Below, piece after piece: positions 1 to 10,372 of a stretch of DNA of 64,000 nt (the first letter of the stretch is position 1; the number at the start of each line of letters is the position of its first letter). The notes below the pieces were generated by a model, which was not told the DNA's origin, searched no databases, and worked only from the letters and a program-made list of their open reading frames with translations. Made by a program: the position numbers and the translations under genes. The stretch covers positions 930,001 through 994,000 of the forward strand of contig JBAIAA010000261.1 in assembly GCA_037893245.1 (NCBI GenBank), read 5' to 3'. The stretch comes from Crossaster papposus. Lineage: Eukaryota > Echinodermata > Asteroidea > Velatida > Solasteridae.

Positions 1-231
1 TCTTGCAAGTTTGTCTTCTCGTCCTTGTTTACAAATAATTGTCTGATTAAGTTGCACATTTCAGAAAGCTCTCTGGCTTGTTCTGTTCGTGTACATGTGA
101 AAACCACTTCATGTTAAATATTCATACCGTTAAAAAAAATACGAATTGTTTGTTTATAAAGGACATCTTCTTTGGCCAACCGGCTCGGTTTGACACACGA
201 CGAAGATGCCCAAACTCACGATCTGGTAGCG

Positions 232-1011
232 ATGACCATACAGACTTGCGAGTCACGGCAAGATACCGAAGTCCTTCGTGATCAGGTCCATCGCCTTAAA
301 GGACGTCTCAGGAAGCTCAAGACAAGGGAGGGCCGGGCACTCATGAAAAGCAGAGCATGTTTAGAACGCAAACTGTTCCTACTTCGAGAGAAACAGAAAT
401 TGGACGAACAGATCAAAGACCATCGGAAATGTAGGGAGCAGAGGTGGGCATGTCACTGTGAGGAGATGAGATACCTGAAGCAATCTCTAGCTGATACTTT
501 AAAAAGAAAGAGCGAGCTGGTGTCAGAAGTGGGATTTCTGCGTAAAGCGATTGTGATTGAGAAAGAAACCTCGAGAGCGCAATCGCGAGAAGTGAAGCAC
601 ATGAGAATCTTGAAAAAGGCAACATCCGATGAGGTGAGACACGCGAAAGCACTGTTGAAGAACGGTCGTAGACGTCTGGAAGAGATTACAGCCAGCCACT
701 GTCGCTTTGTAATACACAGAAGCCAGGGCAACTTAGAGTTGAGGGTCCGGGTAGCTGACCTGCGAATCCGAGCCAAGCAGAACAAGCTGGTATGCATCAG
801 ACAAGCCTGGCGGAATCATCTCACGCGGATGCGCGTAGACAGCTTGCGGGGTGAAATGGCTCGTCTCAAGAATGACTTGGTCCCAGAGTTTGAAGTCATT
901 CAGATGGAACAACGACGTTACAAAGTTCAGAAAATATTGAAAGGGGTGTGCGTGGTCTTTCTTATAGAAGCGCTAGCTTGTTTGGGATTCTTCATGATGC
1001 AGTCCATGTAA
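232..1011 (+). CDS. Unrecognised coiled-coil protein with C-terminal membrane segment
   Basis: I do not recognise the family. The frame is open from about 160 to the TAA stop ending at 1011. The first ATG in this frame is at 232, giving 259 residues. The protein is very rich in Arg, Lys, Glu and Leu with heptad-like spacing over roughly residues 10-235, so a long coiled coil is likely. It ends in a hydrophobic stretch (VCVVFLIEALACLGFFMMQ, about residues 239-257) close to the C terminus, like a tail anchor. An AG at 160-161 could be a splice acceptor, so this may be the last exon of a longer gene cut by the window edge. A long ORF with higher GC than its AT-rich flanks supports real coding sequence. 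Confidence 0.55.
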   Translation: MTIQTCESRQDTEVLRDQVHRLKGRLRKLKTREGRALMKSRACLERKLFLLREKQKLDEQIKDHRKCREQRWACHCEEMRYLKQSLADTLKRKSELVSEVGFLRKAIVIEKETSRAQSREVKHMRILKKATSDEVRHAKALLKNGRRRLEEITASHCRFVIHRSQGNLELRVRVADLRIRAKQNKLVCIRQAWRNHLTRMRVDSLRGEMARLKNDLVPEFEVIQMEQRRYKVQKILKGVCVVFLIEALACLGFFMMQSM

Positions 1012-2200
1012 GAATCGTTCAGAACATTATCAACAAATTCAGAAGTGACAATTTATCGAAGTCTAAATGGTGTTTAAAAAACACCTCAAAACTAGGTACA
1101 AATTTGAAACTGGGGAAATTGGCTGGCACTAGAAAGAAGAAGACCTTATTAAGATCGAAATATTACAATTAGGCCTTCTTAATTTATTGGATTTGTATAA
1201 ACAATAACCGACAGTATTTTAGTACAATGTAGGCTAGGAACATATGTTTTGATAGCTTAATACATGTATATATAACCGGCGCTTGGGAAGGCTCATTATT
1301 CTACGATTTAGATACGCTGTAATTTTCATGATTCCAATTTCCCCAGAGCTAATAACAGCGACAATATAAATATATATTTAAAATCTGAACCATTACAGAG
1401 CAGTAATTGCAAAATCTGATATGGCTCCCCCAACCAGCTATCTCGCTTGAAAACTTTTTAGTCCACACGTGTACATGTATATGCCTTATACAAAAGGAAG
1501 GGGCCTGTAAACCAAGGTGCTACTATTATATTATTATATTAAAAGCTGCTTCGCGTTCTGTGCTCCCCACCGACTTATTTTTGTGTGATAATTCTCTTTA
1601 ATTTGTTTGACGGTCTATTCTTCTTCCTATTTGTCATGCAAGAGTCCGTTGCTGGCGAGGCGGCAGGCTAGGCGCGATCTCCGCCACACACACCACCGGC
1701 GTACCGGCCGTCGGCGCGGCTATGCCCGACTAAACATTGAGGGCGCTAAATAAGATACACGTGGGGCGCGCATCGGGCTTCTTGTCGACTCTGCTATCTC
1801 TAGCTAGCTAGCTCTAGCGCTCATCAAGTGTCGCGCAAATTGCGCCGACGACTCATCATCTCACTCCAGCAAGCTCTCTCTATCTAGTCATTGCCTTAAT
1901 CCAAACACCTAATTTTGTATGTGCTCTCACTGCTCTCTGCAGTACAAGTGCAGTCTGCATGGAGCTAATGATGAGGAACAGACGAGTGGTTTCATAATCG
2001 GTGATGTTTCTTCTGCTGGCTTTAAGTTATGTAGTTACTTGTACCGGTACTAAATTTTAAACCAATTTCGTGTCCCATTGAGTTGCACGTCATACAGTCA
2101 GAGATTGTTAGTTTTTCATCGCTCAAAAATAAAAAACGCCAGGCGGGCGTGGAAATATAGATTTTTTGATTCAACAGCGCTGTACAATCTTTGGTGCCGG

Positions 2201-2240
2201 CATGGAGGAATAAGAAGGAATTCCTTCTTATTCCTCCATG
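2201..2240. repeat. Perfect 40-bp palindrome flanked by 7-bp direct repeats
   Basis: The 20 bases CATGGAGGAATAAGAAGGAA are followed directly by their exact reverse complement, centred on GAATTC. GTGCCGG occurs immediately before (2194-2200) and after (2241-2247), as a target-site duplication would. A third copy of the arm start (CATGGAGGAATAAGA) lies at 2461. Confidence 0.85.
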
Positions 2241-2408
2241 GTGCCGGTGAAGACTATAGACTTGTGTTATCGTAATTCATACTGCTTTTTGTATGCAATG
2301 TTCTGATTGGTTTACGGTCAAGATTGTTTATATCCCATGTACCAATCACGAATGCCTTAGCGCGCGTACGATGTGGTGATTGGGGGAAGGAATGGGGTGT
2401 AGACTGTA

Positions 2409-2436
2409 GGGGGGGGGGGGGGGGGGGGGGGGGGGG
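2409..2436. repeat. Homopolymer G(28)
   Basis: An uninterrupted run of 28 G on the + strand, followed by TGTTGTGTTGTG. It could form G-quadruplex structures, and its length is likely to be imprecise in any assembly. Confidence 0.9.
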
Positions 2437-3178
2437 TGTTGTGTTGTGTTGGGCTGTGGGCATGGAGGAATAAGAGCAGAGTTTGGTTTTAATTAAAATA
2501 GGGGACGTATAACATTACTAGAGGACAATTAAGGGTCCCCTGTTTCGAAAAGGATGCAGGAAGTGGTTACTGACTGATTGTGGACTTGCACATGTCAACA
2601 TTCCGTTTTACCCTTTCTGAAAAAGAGCTTAATGTTAAACTGGGTTAGGGCATGGAGGTAGGGAAACAATGAAGGGGAACACATTTAAAGGCACAGAATC
2701 AAAAGTTGGGTTTCTATTTTTTTTTACTACTAGTACTAGCGAGAAAAATGTGTATTTAGCCAATGTTTTCTTAACTATATGAAGACAAAAGAATGTCCAC
2801 AGTACGTATGGAAGGTAAAGCTGCGTTTACAGATGATTGTGTGTGTGAATTAATAGTCTTGCCTACGCACTGTGGACCTCCGAACAATTGACGTCCACAG
2901 GATGCGGAAGAGGTTACGGTTTGTGGACTTGCCCAGCCCCAGGTCCACAATCCGTTTTTCAGTTTCCGAAAAAGAGCGCTAGAGGAAAAACGGGTTAGGG
3001 TTATATATAGAAAAGATAGAAGGAACAGCTGAGAGGCCCAGAATCAAAATTTGAGGGTAAATTTGTTTTGGGGAAGCGAGAAAAATGAGTATTTGGTCAA
3101 CGTTTTTTAACTACAGGAAGACAAAGGAATGTCCACAGTACGTATGTAAGGTAGGCTGTGTGTGTGTGCATTTGTATT

Positions 3179-3353
3179 GACCGGCAATCGTGGTCGTCGG
3201 ACAAAAGAATTGGGAGTCAAACAATGGGTCCACGATTGACAAAACGTCCACGATCTTTTCCCGTGTACAAATCCTATGGCGATCATCAAAAAACGTTAGT
3301 ATAAACAAAAGAGGGAAGACGGTCGGACAATGCCCCGTCCACGATTGCCGGTC
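3179..3353. repeat. Short inverted-repeat element (GACCGGCAATCGTGG family)
   Basis: It begins GACCGGCAATCGTGG and ends CCACGATTGCCGGTC, so the termini are inverted repeats. A related copy is at 53971-54118. There is no coding capacity; MITE-like. Confidence 0.7.
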
Positions 3354-3565
3354 TATACATGACTGTGTGTGTGTGTGGGAATTGGGAAATAAGGCTGTGC
3401 GTTGCAAGGAAAATGGCCAATGTATGTATTGTAGTTGTATCTAAAGACAAATTTCCAGTTGACAAATTATGTTTCTTTTTGTATGTTACAGGTTGCACTC
3501 ACCGATTCATTGCTAAAATATCATCAGCTACATGTAGTATCATTTGAATACTATATGCATGCCTG

Positions 3566-6343
3566 ATGTTGCGATCATCAAGCAGTCCGGGGATGTTCTC
3601 TTCAATACCTTTACAACAAAAAATCGCAAGGGTTTTTGTTCAGACAAGGCCCTTGTTATCCATTACAAGCACACAGCAGTCTTTCCGGCTACTGATCAAA
3701 TCTACGCGTTTGGCATCATGTACTCCTCATCTCGGAGGACAAGAAGTGGACTATGCGACACAAAGGAATACGTGTAGTTCTGTACTTCACCGAAACACTG
3801 GTGCCTGGCGGCACTTCAGTCTCAGTTTGACCAGACATAACAATCTCTGTCGCCTAACATATGGTGTTCTCAATGCAACAGTGGATCCACTGTCTGTAGG
3901 GCGGCAATCAGTGTTAAGGCAGCTGGCAATAAGGCCATTCCACACCAGTTTGCGAATTGCCACTGACCAGAGCAATTCAAACGAGAGCGGAGATGTCGAG
4001 ACGAAGACTGTGCTGGGGAAGATCCCCGACTCGGAGAGGATGCAGCTCGTCTTCACTTGCAAGGTGTGCGACAGAAGGTCCATGAAGAGCATCTCCAGGC
4101 TAGGTTACGAGAAGGGCGTGGTCATCGTGAAGTGTCCAGGATGCAACAAGAACCACCTGATTGCCGATAACCTTGGATGGTTCGCCGAAGCCGGGGGAAG
4201 GTAGAATTGCCAATTGTGCGAATCTGGATCAGACCCAGACCTAGGCATAGTCTAACTCGGTTGATTTGGTCTTGGTTCCCTCCAATTCAGCCGGTTCCTC
4301 AGAAGTGTGACTGCAGTCGAGCCATACGTACTGTATGAGGGTGCCATCAAAATGGCTAATCCAATCCAGACTTAGGAACTTTCAAGCATACATGTACCTC
4401 ACACTGCTATATCCAAGCTTATGTGCACATGAGGTATGTTTGGAGTGTTGTGGGTCTTCGTGCCAAAATGCACGATTTGTTTTTACGACATCTATGGCCC
4501 CAATGGCTTGACCGCTTGACTTTGGCCCTCATACAAACTCAGGACCTTCCGACCGTACCTCGTACAGTCGTCTTGAATATAAAATGGGGCATGGTTGGAA
4601 TTTTCTCGGGTCCGAGTGCAACATTTCTCTTAACTGAATTTGATTCATCTTATTTATAGTGTGTAGTGCATGCTACAACTTTGTGGCGTGACCCGGCCAT
4701 AGGGGAACACAATCCATGATTTGTTCGGGATCAGACTGATGAGACTAGACTTACTCTTTCCAGGGGGTTGTTGTACTCTTTGAACAGTATAAGCCCAGCG
4801 TTCAAATCCCGCAAATTCCAAAGGGGAATGTTCTGCCCCCCACCTGACCTTCCTTTTCCCACTCTCAGTTATGCCAAAATGCTTGATATTACAATTAGGG
4901 ATGAGCTTAACCCTAACCCTCCCCAGTCCTCCCCAGTCCTCCCCAGTCCTCCCCAGTCCTCCCCAGTCCTCCCCAGTCCTCCCCAGTCCTCCCCAGTCCT
5001 CCCCAGTCCTCCCCAGTCCTCCCCAGTCCTCCCCAGTCCTCCCCAGTCCTCCCCAGTCCTCCCCAGTCCTCCCCAGTCCTCCCCAGTCCTCCCCAGTCCT
5101 CCCCAGTCCTCCCCAGTCCTCCCCAGTCCTCCCCAGTCCTCCCCAGTCCTCCCCAGTCCTCCCCAGTCCTCCCCAGTCCTCCCCAGTCCTCCCCAGTCCT
5201 CCCCAGTCCTCCCCAGTCCTCCCCAGTCCTCCCCAGTCCTCCCCAGTCCTCCCCAGTCCTCCCCAGTCCTCCCCAGTCCTCCCCAGTCCTCCCCAGTCCT
5301 CCCCAGTCCTCCCCAGTCCTCCCCAGTCCTCCCCAGTCCTCCCCAGTCCTCATGGCAGTTTTGGATCATTTTTTGAGAATTGAGGATGAATGGCAAAAAG
5401 TGACAGTTGATTTTGGAGGATGCAGTGGGTCAAAGTCGTAGGCCGTACACAGCATTCTTTATGTTCAGCAATGTATAATGCAACCCTTCATTATGCTCAA
5501 TACCACCCACACTGCTCAATGTCATTGACACTGACTCAACCCATAGCATTAGCACTCATTGAATGAGGATTTTGGAGATTGAGGCAGTGGTCACCCCTCC
5601 CCTGAACAAATGTGACCTGGCACCACAAAAACAAGTCGCACATGGCCAAAACGAGTTATTGGCCAAAATGTCAATTTTTTCAAGTAGGAGTTTGGTTTAG
5701 AGTTGTTAACGTTTTTACATACAAAAAAATACTTCTTTATGATATCCCGACCCAAATTGTATAGCTCAATAAAAACTTTAAAGTGTGTTTTTTGGTGGCT
5801 GAATTGCACTGATTGATAGTATAGTTGGCACGGTTCACAGACTTTAAACTCTGTTTTCTTAAAACAAGGGAGTACTACTTTAGCAATTTCAAAGGAGTAT
5901 AGTGGCAACTAGGAATAAGCTACATCAACACACAATACATCATTTGAAAGCTTAGGACTTCTTCTTTCTAGAAATGTAATAATGTCAACTATTTTACGAC
6001 TTTCCGCCCATTTCGTGGTGCCAGGTGACAAATACAAGAAATAACCAATGATTTTGAAGGATTGAGGATAAATCAAATTTGTACATACTGGTAATATGAG
6101 GATTTTGGAGGATTGACGATGGTTCCTAGCAAATAGGGTCTAGTGTTAAAGGTAGGTTACCCTGGCAGCAGTGGCATATTTGTATTACATAATAGAAAAA
6201 CTGGGAGTAATTTTATTGTTTAATCTTCTTTTCTTTACAGAAACATCGAGGAGATTCTAGCAGCAAAGGGTGAAACAGTCAAGCGGACCATTGACGAAGG
6301 GGACATCTTGGAATTAACACAATTGGAATGTGATAAACAATGA
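3566..6343 (+). CDS. DNLZ: DNL-type zinc finger protein, mitochondrial (Hep1/Zim17/Tim15 family)
   Basis: Two exons, 3566-4200 and 6241-6343, joined AG|A at a GT-AG intron, encode 245 residues. The conserved core begins LVFTCKVCDRRS and continues through KCPGCNKNHLIADNLGWF; exon 2 adds NIEEILAAKGE. The two CxxC pairs (CKVC, CPGC) are the zinc ribbon of the DNL family. In the family, this protein keeps mitochondrial Hsp70 (mortalin) soluble and active in the matrix. The N-terminal ~150 residues are basic and Ser/Thr-rich, with no conserved domain, and fit a mitochondrial presequence. The human protein is about 178 residues, so this N terminus is long and an internal ATG (codon 10, 3593) may be the true start. 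The intron holds a 10-bp minisatellite and a MITE. Confidence 0.93.
4921..5350. repeat. Minisatellite, 43 perfect copies of CCCCAGTCCT
   Basis: Forty-three identical 10-bp units lie in the DNLZ intron, directly after TTAACCCTAACCCT. The bases after the array (CATGGCAGTTTTGGATC, then a GAGAATTGAGGATGAAT stretch) match the interior of the TTAACCCTAAC-bounded repeats seen near 35222-35280. The array therefore appears to have expanded inside such an element. The unit contains no stop codon in any frame, so long ORFs on both strands here are artefacts. Confidence 0.97.
5611..6030. repeat. ATGTGACC-family inverted-repeat element (GGCACCAC subfamily)
   Basis: It begins TGTGACCTGGCACCAC and ends CGTGGTGCCAGGTGACA. 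It is in the DNLZ intron. Its interior (CATGGCCAAAACGAGTTATTGG and a TAGGAATAAGCTAC block) matches the elements at 26566-26985 and 54512-54922. Confidence 0.8.
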
Positions 6344-6497
6344 GAGTTCCAAACCCAGTGTTTATGAATTTGGAGACGCAAGGTTAACCCGAACAATCTC
6401 TATCCAGTCAAACTCCAACATCAGGTTTTGTTGGGACATTCTGTTAGGATGGGTACTAGACCCCTAAACTGCCTTTTTTATCGTCGTCAACAAAATG

Positions 6498-6503
6498 AAT
6501 AAA
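6498..6503 (+). terminator. Candidate polyadenylation signal AATAAA for DNLZ
   Basis: AATAAA lies 155 bp after the DNLZ stop codon. It is the first canonical hexamer downstream. Position is the only evidence. Confidence 0.45.
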
Positions 6504-7597
6504 CTAGAAAACCAAAGATATGTTGTACGCACAATGTATTATTTAGTATTGTCACCACGATCAACGACATGATAAATCACTGCACGACCTCAAAACGAAC
6601 AAAAGTCGAGAACAATGCCTGCGGGAATGCCTGGCCAACAAAATGGCGATCAGCAAGTGTGGCTAAAGCGCATGTGCGTACTCGCTAGAAGCACGTTGGT
6701 GGCGTAGGGCCAAACCTAGCCCGCGAAATTTGAATGGGGTTTCACAGCGTTTTCTTCGCTTTTTACGGCGGTTTTTCAAAAAATATAAAAATATTTGGGT
6801 CAGGGCCTGTTCGGAGAGTCGGGCGGTGGATGATCACCAACTAATTATTTTTTATTTGGCCTTATGGTGATGGGATTTGTCAGGATATGGGTATTAGTGG
6901 GGAAGCCAATGTCATAAAAAAGAGGTGCCCGTGGATTTTGCGTGTTATTTTTGGGCAACTATGTCAATTTTGTTGAAGAATCACTAAGTGGAAAATTCTT
7001 GTTGCCTTTTTTTCTTACCCTCGGAAGAGTATTGTCCGGGTACTGTTTTTCAGCCAAAATGAACAAATGCACAATTAAATACCGGTAGTCATTTTTACCC
7101 TACCTTTTTGTGTGTTGGGGAAAATGGCCCCAAAACACATTAAGGGGCGGGGAAGTAGAAATTACAAAACAATACAATATTAACCCCAACTTTATACATC
7201 TTTTCTTTTTCTGATTTGGGCCTTAGCAGTTTAAGCAGTAAATGAACAAATACAATTTCATTTTTACAAAAACAAAATTTCTTTTAAAACAAAATTGTTA
7301 TGATAACACGTAATGTTGTCCCTGAAATCCATTTGTATCAATCAAATTAGATGCCAGAGATAGATGTTTATTCTTAGAATCAAATCCAGCCAAAAAATGG
7401 AGCACCTAAGAATGGATTGGGGAAAAACTTTCTTAGGAGTTGAAGGGAGGAACACAAAAATTGGACGTATTTTCTCATAGTTAAATTTCAGTTGTCAAAT
7501 GGGCATTGAGCAATTTAAGATACGGGTACAGATATACAATTTTAGTATAAACTTTTACTTTGCTGATTTCAGAGGATAAATGACTTAAAATTAGTTT

Positions 7598-7800
7598 TTA
7601 ACCAGTTTGTCCTGGAGGACGTATATACACGCAAAGTTTTCCCCAGATTCAAAATGGATGACGCAATAAACACCTCACGAGCAAGGCCGGGAATGCGTGG
7701 GTGTGCTTCCCGTAGCCTGAACCAGTCTCGGATCGAATTTCGTTAAAAAATATTCCCTCGGCTCGGTCATGTTAAAATAATCCCGGCACGAACTGGTTAA
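7598..7800 (+). repeat. TTAA-flanked MITE (TTAACCAGTTCGCGCC family), diverged copy
   Basis: It starts TTAACCAGTTTGTCC and ends GGCACGAACTGGTTAA. The interior has the family marks: CACGCAAAGTTTTCCCC, GAGCAAGGCCGGGAATGCG, and GTTAAAATAATCCCGG. No transposase is present. TTAA target sites point to a piggyBac-like origin (inference). Confidence 0.85.
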
Positions 7801-8957
7801 TGAAAAATCTCTTTTCCTAAATTAAAGGTATACCACCGAAAATTAAATATCGAAACATTAAAAAGCTCTACGTGTTAATTTTTTACAAATTTTAAAAATC
7901 AAATCTGGGTTAGACTGTTGTGGCAAGCCCCCAAAATGAACTAAATCTCATTAATGTAGACATTCTGTTTATCTCCCGCCCCACCCCAAAAAGATGCTGA
8001 ATTATAGATTTTTCCTCATGTAGTAGTCTTTGTCGGCTGTCCAAATGTGAAACGAAAACTGAAAAGTATTGAAATTTGTGTTTTGTATGAAGCACCCCAC
8101 TTTTTAATGCCATTGCTCCGCCCATATTCCAAATCAACGGGAGAACATTGGCCACTCTATTACATGTATATGGTTCCTAGTAAATTACACTGGGGAGTTG
8201 GGGTTAATGACCTCACAGTGAGGCACATCGATGAGTTGGAGGTAGAGCAGTGTTCCCATATCCTTTTTTTATTTTTTTTATTTTTTTTTGGGGGGGGGAT
8301 TAAAAAGATGCTTATGTGGTAGAAACCATCAAAAGGCAAGTTACAGGTCAAAGGTCGCTTGAATAGCTTACGATTATCATTGAGAATGACTGTGATGGAC
8401 TTATGATAGACTTGGGCAACGTACATAATAGTTTGTTACATGTACATGTAGTATCAAACTCGTCCAACTATCATCAATAATCTTGCCTCGGCACAAAGTG
8501 GAGTGTTGTGTTCTTGGGCCAAGACACTTTACAATTGCCTCTCTGTGGACCGTCTGGAATATTTGTTCCCCGAAGAACTTGGGTTCTAGGTCTCGTTTTC
8601 CCCATAAATTAAAAATACTCCAAAGGTATCAATTTGAATAGAAAAACGAGGGGACCTACAGCAGGATTTTACTTTTCTTGATACGTAGAAAGTTGGAAAG
8701 ACAAACGGTTCAAATACATAAATGTATACTTGTTGTAGTACATGTATTTTATTCAGTACCAAGACCAGGCCTTATGGAACAAGTTCACTTTTGCTGCAAT
8801 TAATGTATAAAATGCTTTTATCAATTACAGTTTCTCATGTTCATCGTGAATACAAATTTTACATCATTTTTTTAAAGATAACATAAAACCTCCGACTTTT
8901 AGGGATAAACAAGATTTACAAATACATGTACCTAACTTTCTGGTTTCGATTAAATAT

Positions 8958-9273
8958 TTAAAGGTAGGATACACTATTTGCAGATATCTAAAAAAAAAAA
9001 AAAAAACAATTATTAAGAAATACTTTACTTTTTGAAAGTAAATAATGATTCTAGGCATCCAGCAAAATGATTGCGCTAGATATCCTGTAATCTTTCCCAA
9101 CAACATTGATTGCCGGAAAAAAACAAGAACAACATGAGAACCACTGTCCAACGCCGGTTGAAAATGAACACTGTTTTCCAGCATTCATGATTGTAAAACT
9201 TCGGACAGTTAAACGATATTTACTATAAAATACAACCCTCCAAATCCACTTAAATGGTGTATCCTGCCTTTAA
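8958..9273. repeat. TTAA-flanked MITE (AAAGGTAGGATACACCATT family), full length
   Basis: The ends are TTAAAGGTAGGATACAC and ATGGTGTATCCTGCCTTTAA, so terminal inverted repeats of about 20 bp with TTAA at both edges. The length is about 316 bp. Internal marks are TTGCAGATATC, GGCATCCAGCAAAATGATTG, and a GCATTCATGATTGTAAAAC block. Other copies are listed across the window. Confidence 0.85.
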
Positions 9274-9350
9274 GTTTTATTTAGAAAACTTAAAAGTAGT
9301 AGTCTTTAGATCAACATCAAAGCCAGTGAAACGAAAGAAAACTTACAGGT

Positions 9351-9574
9351 GCCAATTTCATAAAACGTGTAAGCAGACAAATTTGCTTCTAGCACAAAAA
9401 ATAATTCTCAGTAGAAACAGGTTACCCGCCAAAACTGTGCTTTTCATACTATAAAGCAAAAACCAGCTAAATACATTCAAAAACAATATGCATCACCTGC
9501 ATAACACTGTTTTTGCTAAAGATGAACTGTCATGCTAAGCATTTTGTGTGCTTACACGTTTTATGAAATTGGCC
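9351..9574. repeat. CTAAGC-type MITE, diverged copy
   Basis: It begins GCCAATTTCATAAAACG and ends CGTTTTATGAAATTGGCC, with internal direct and inverted pieces related to the GCTAAGCACAA elements at 35341, 41672 and 49868. Confidence 0.7.
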
Positions 9575-9754
9575 CCAGGTACAAACTTTGTACCAGTGGA
9601 TTGTTTTTCTGAAGTATTCTTTGCAGCAATAAAACCCATACTCTGAACAAATCTACCGCTGCTTGTTCGCTTCGGTGCTTTTCATGTTTGGTTCTTTTTA
9701 CCTGTTGGAATAATGCTTGGGTCAAAGTAAATTGAATTAAAAAAAACAAACTTA

Positions 9755-10166
9755 GTAATGCAAAGAATCCTCCAATGCACTGCAGCTGGAGTGCATTGGC
9801 ATGTACCACTGACTTGCAGTAAACAACTCTCATAGAGCAAGGGTTAATCAGTTGTCTGGTAATGCAAAGAATCTTCCAATGCACTGCAGCTGGAGTGTGC
9901 ATTGGCATGTACCACTGACTTGCAGTAAACAACTCTAGTAGAGCAAGGGTTAATCAGTTGTTTGGTAATGCAAAGAATCCTCCAATGCACTGCAGCTGGA
10001 GTGTGCATTGGCATGTACCACTGACTTGCAGTAAACAACTCTCATAGAGCAAGGGTTAATCAGTTGTCTGGTAATGCAAAGAATCCTCCAATGCACTGCA
10101 GCTGGAGTGTGCATTGGCATGTACCACTGGCTTGCAAGAAACAACTTTCCTAGAGCAAGGGTTAAA
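9755..10166. repeat. Four tandem copies of a ~106-bp unit downstream of LSM2
   Basis: GTAATGCAAAGAATC recurs at 9755, 9859, 9965 and 10071. Each unit contains CCAATGCACTGCAGCTGGAG, ACTTGCAGTAAACAACTC and AGAGCAAGGGTTAA. The array lies just 3' of LSM2 and may be in its 3' UTR or flank. Confidence 0.9.
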
Positions 10167-10372
10167 GTTGTGTCCTTGTGAAGACATTGCTTTGTTCTTT
10201 TTTAAAATCTTGTTCTTAAGCATTCCCCGTAGACTTTGTACACATAATTCCTTGTGGAGACATCCATTTGTGATGCAACTCGTCACCACATAAACCTAAT
10301 AAACATCTGTACATACAAAAAAACAAAACCTAATTGCTACATATTTACAAAGTGGACATCTTTCGGTCAGTG

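Larger units (their letters stand above)
1012..3565. other. Intergenic/upstream region of DNLZ
   Basis: No exon could be supported here. The region is AT-rich except for a CpG-rich patch at about 1640-1790, which could be a regulatory element or a promoter. It also holds a 40-bp palindrome, a 28-G run, and a short inverted-repeat element near 3179-3353 (each listed separately). Two similar stretches around 2790-2870 and 3110-3170 share the words GTCCACAGTACGTATG and a GTGTGTG run, so they are diverged copies of one repeat. Confidence 0.4.
6504..9754. other. Intergenic region between DNLZ and LSM2
   Basis: No gene is supported. The region is AT-rich and contains separately listed repeats (7598-7800, 8958-9273, 9351-9574) and ordinary low-complexity sequence. 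ORFs here are short and lack family similarity that I recognise. Confidence 0.5.

Noticed and set aside
3111..3498. Overlapping ORFs on both strands
   Set aside because: They fall in an inverted-repeat element with TGTGTG runs, giving mirror ORFs without similarity.
4768..5396. Long ORFs on both strands (SSPVLPSPPQ and GGLGRTGEDW repeats)
   Set aside because: They are translations of the stop-free 10-bp minisatellite in the DNLZ intron.
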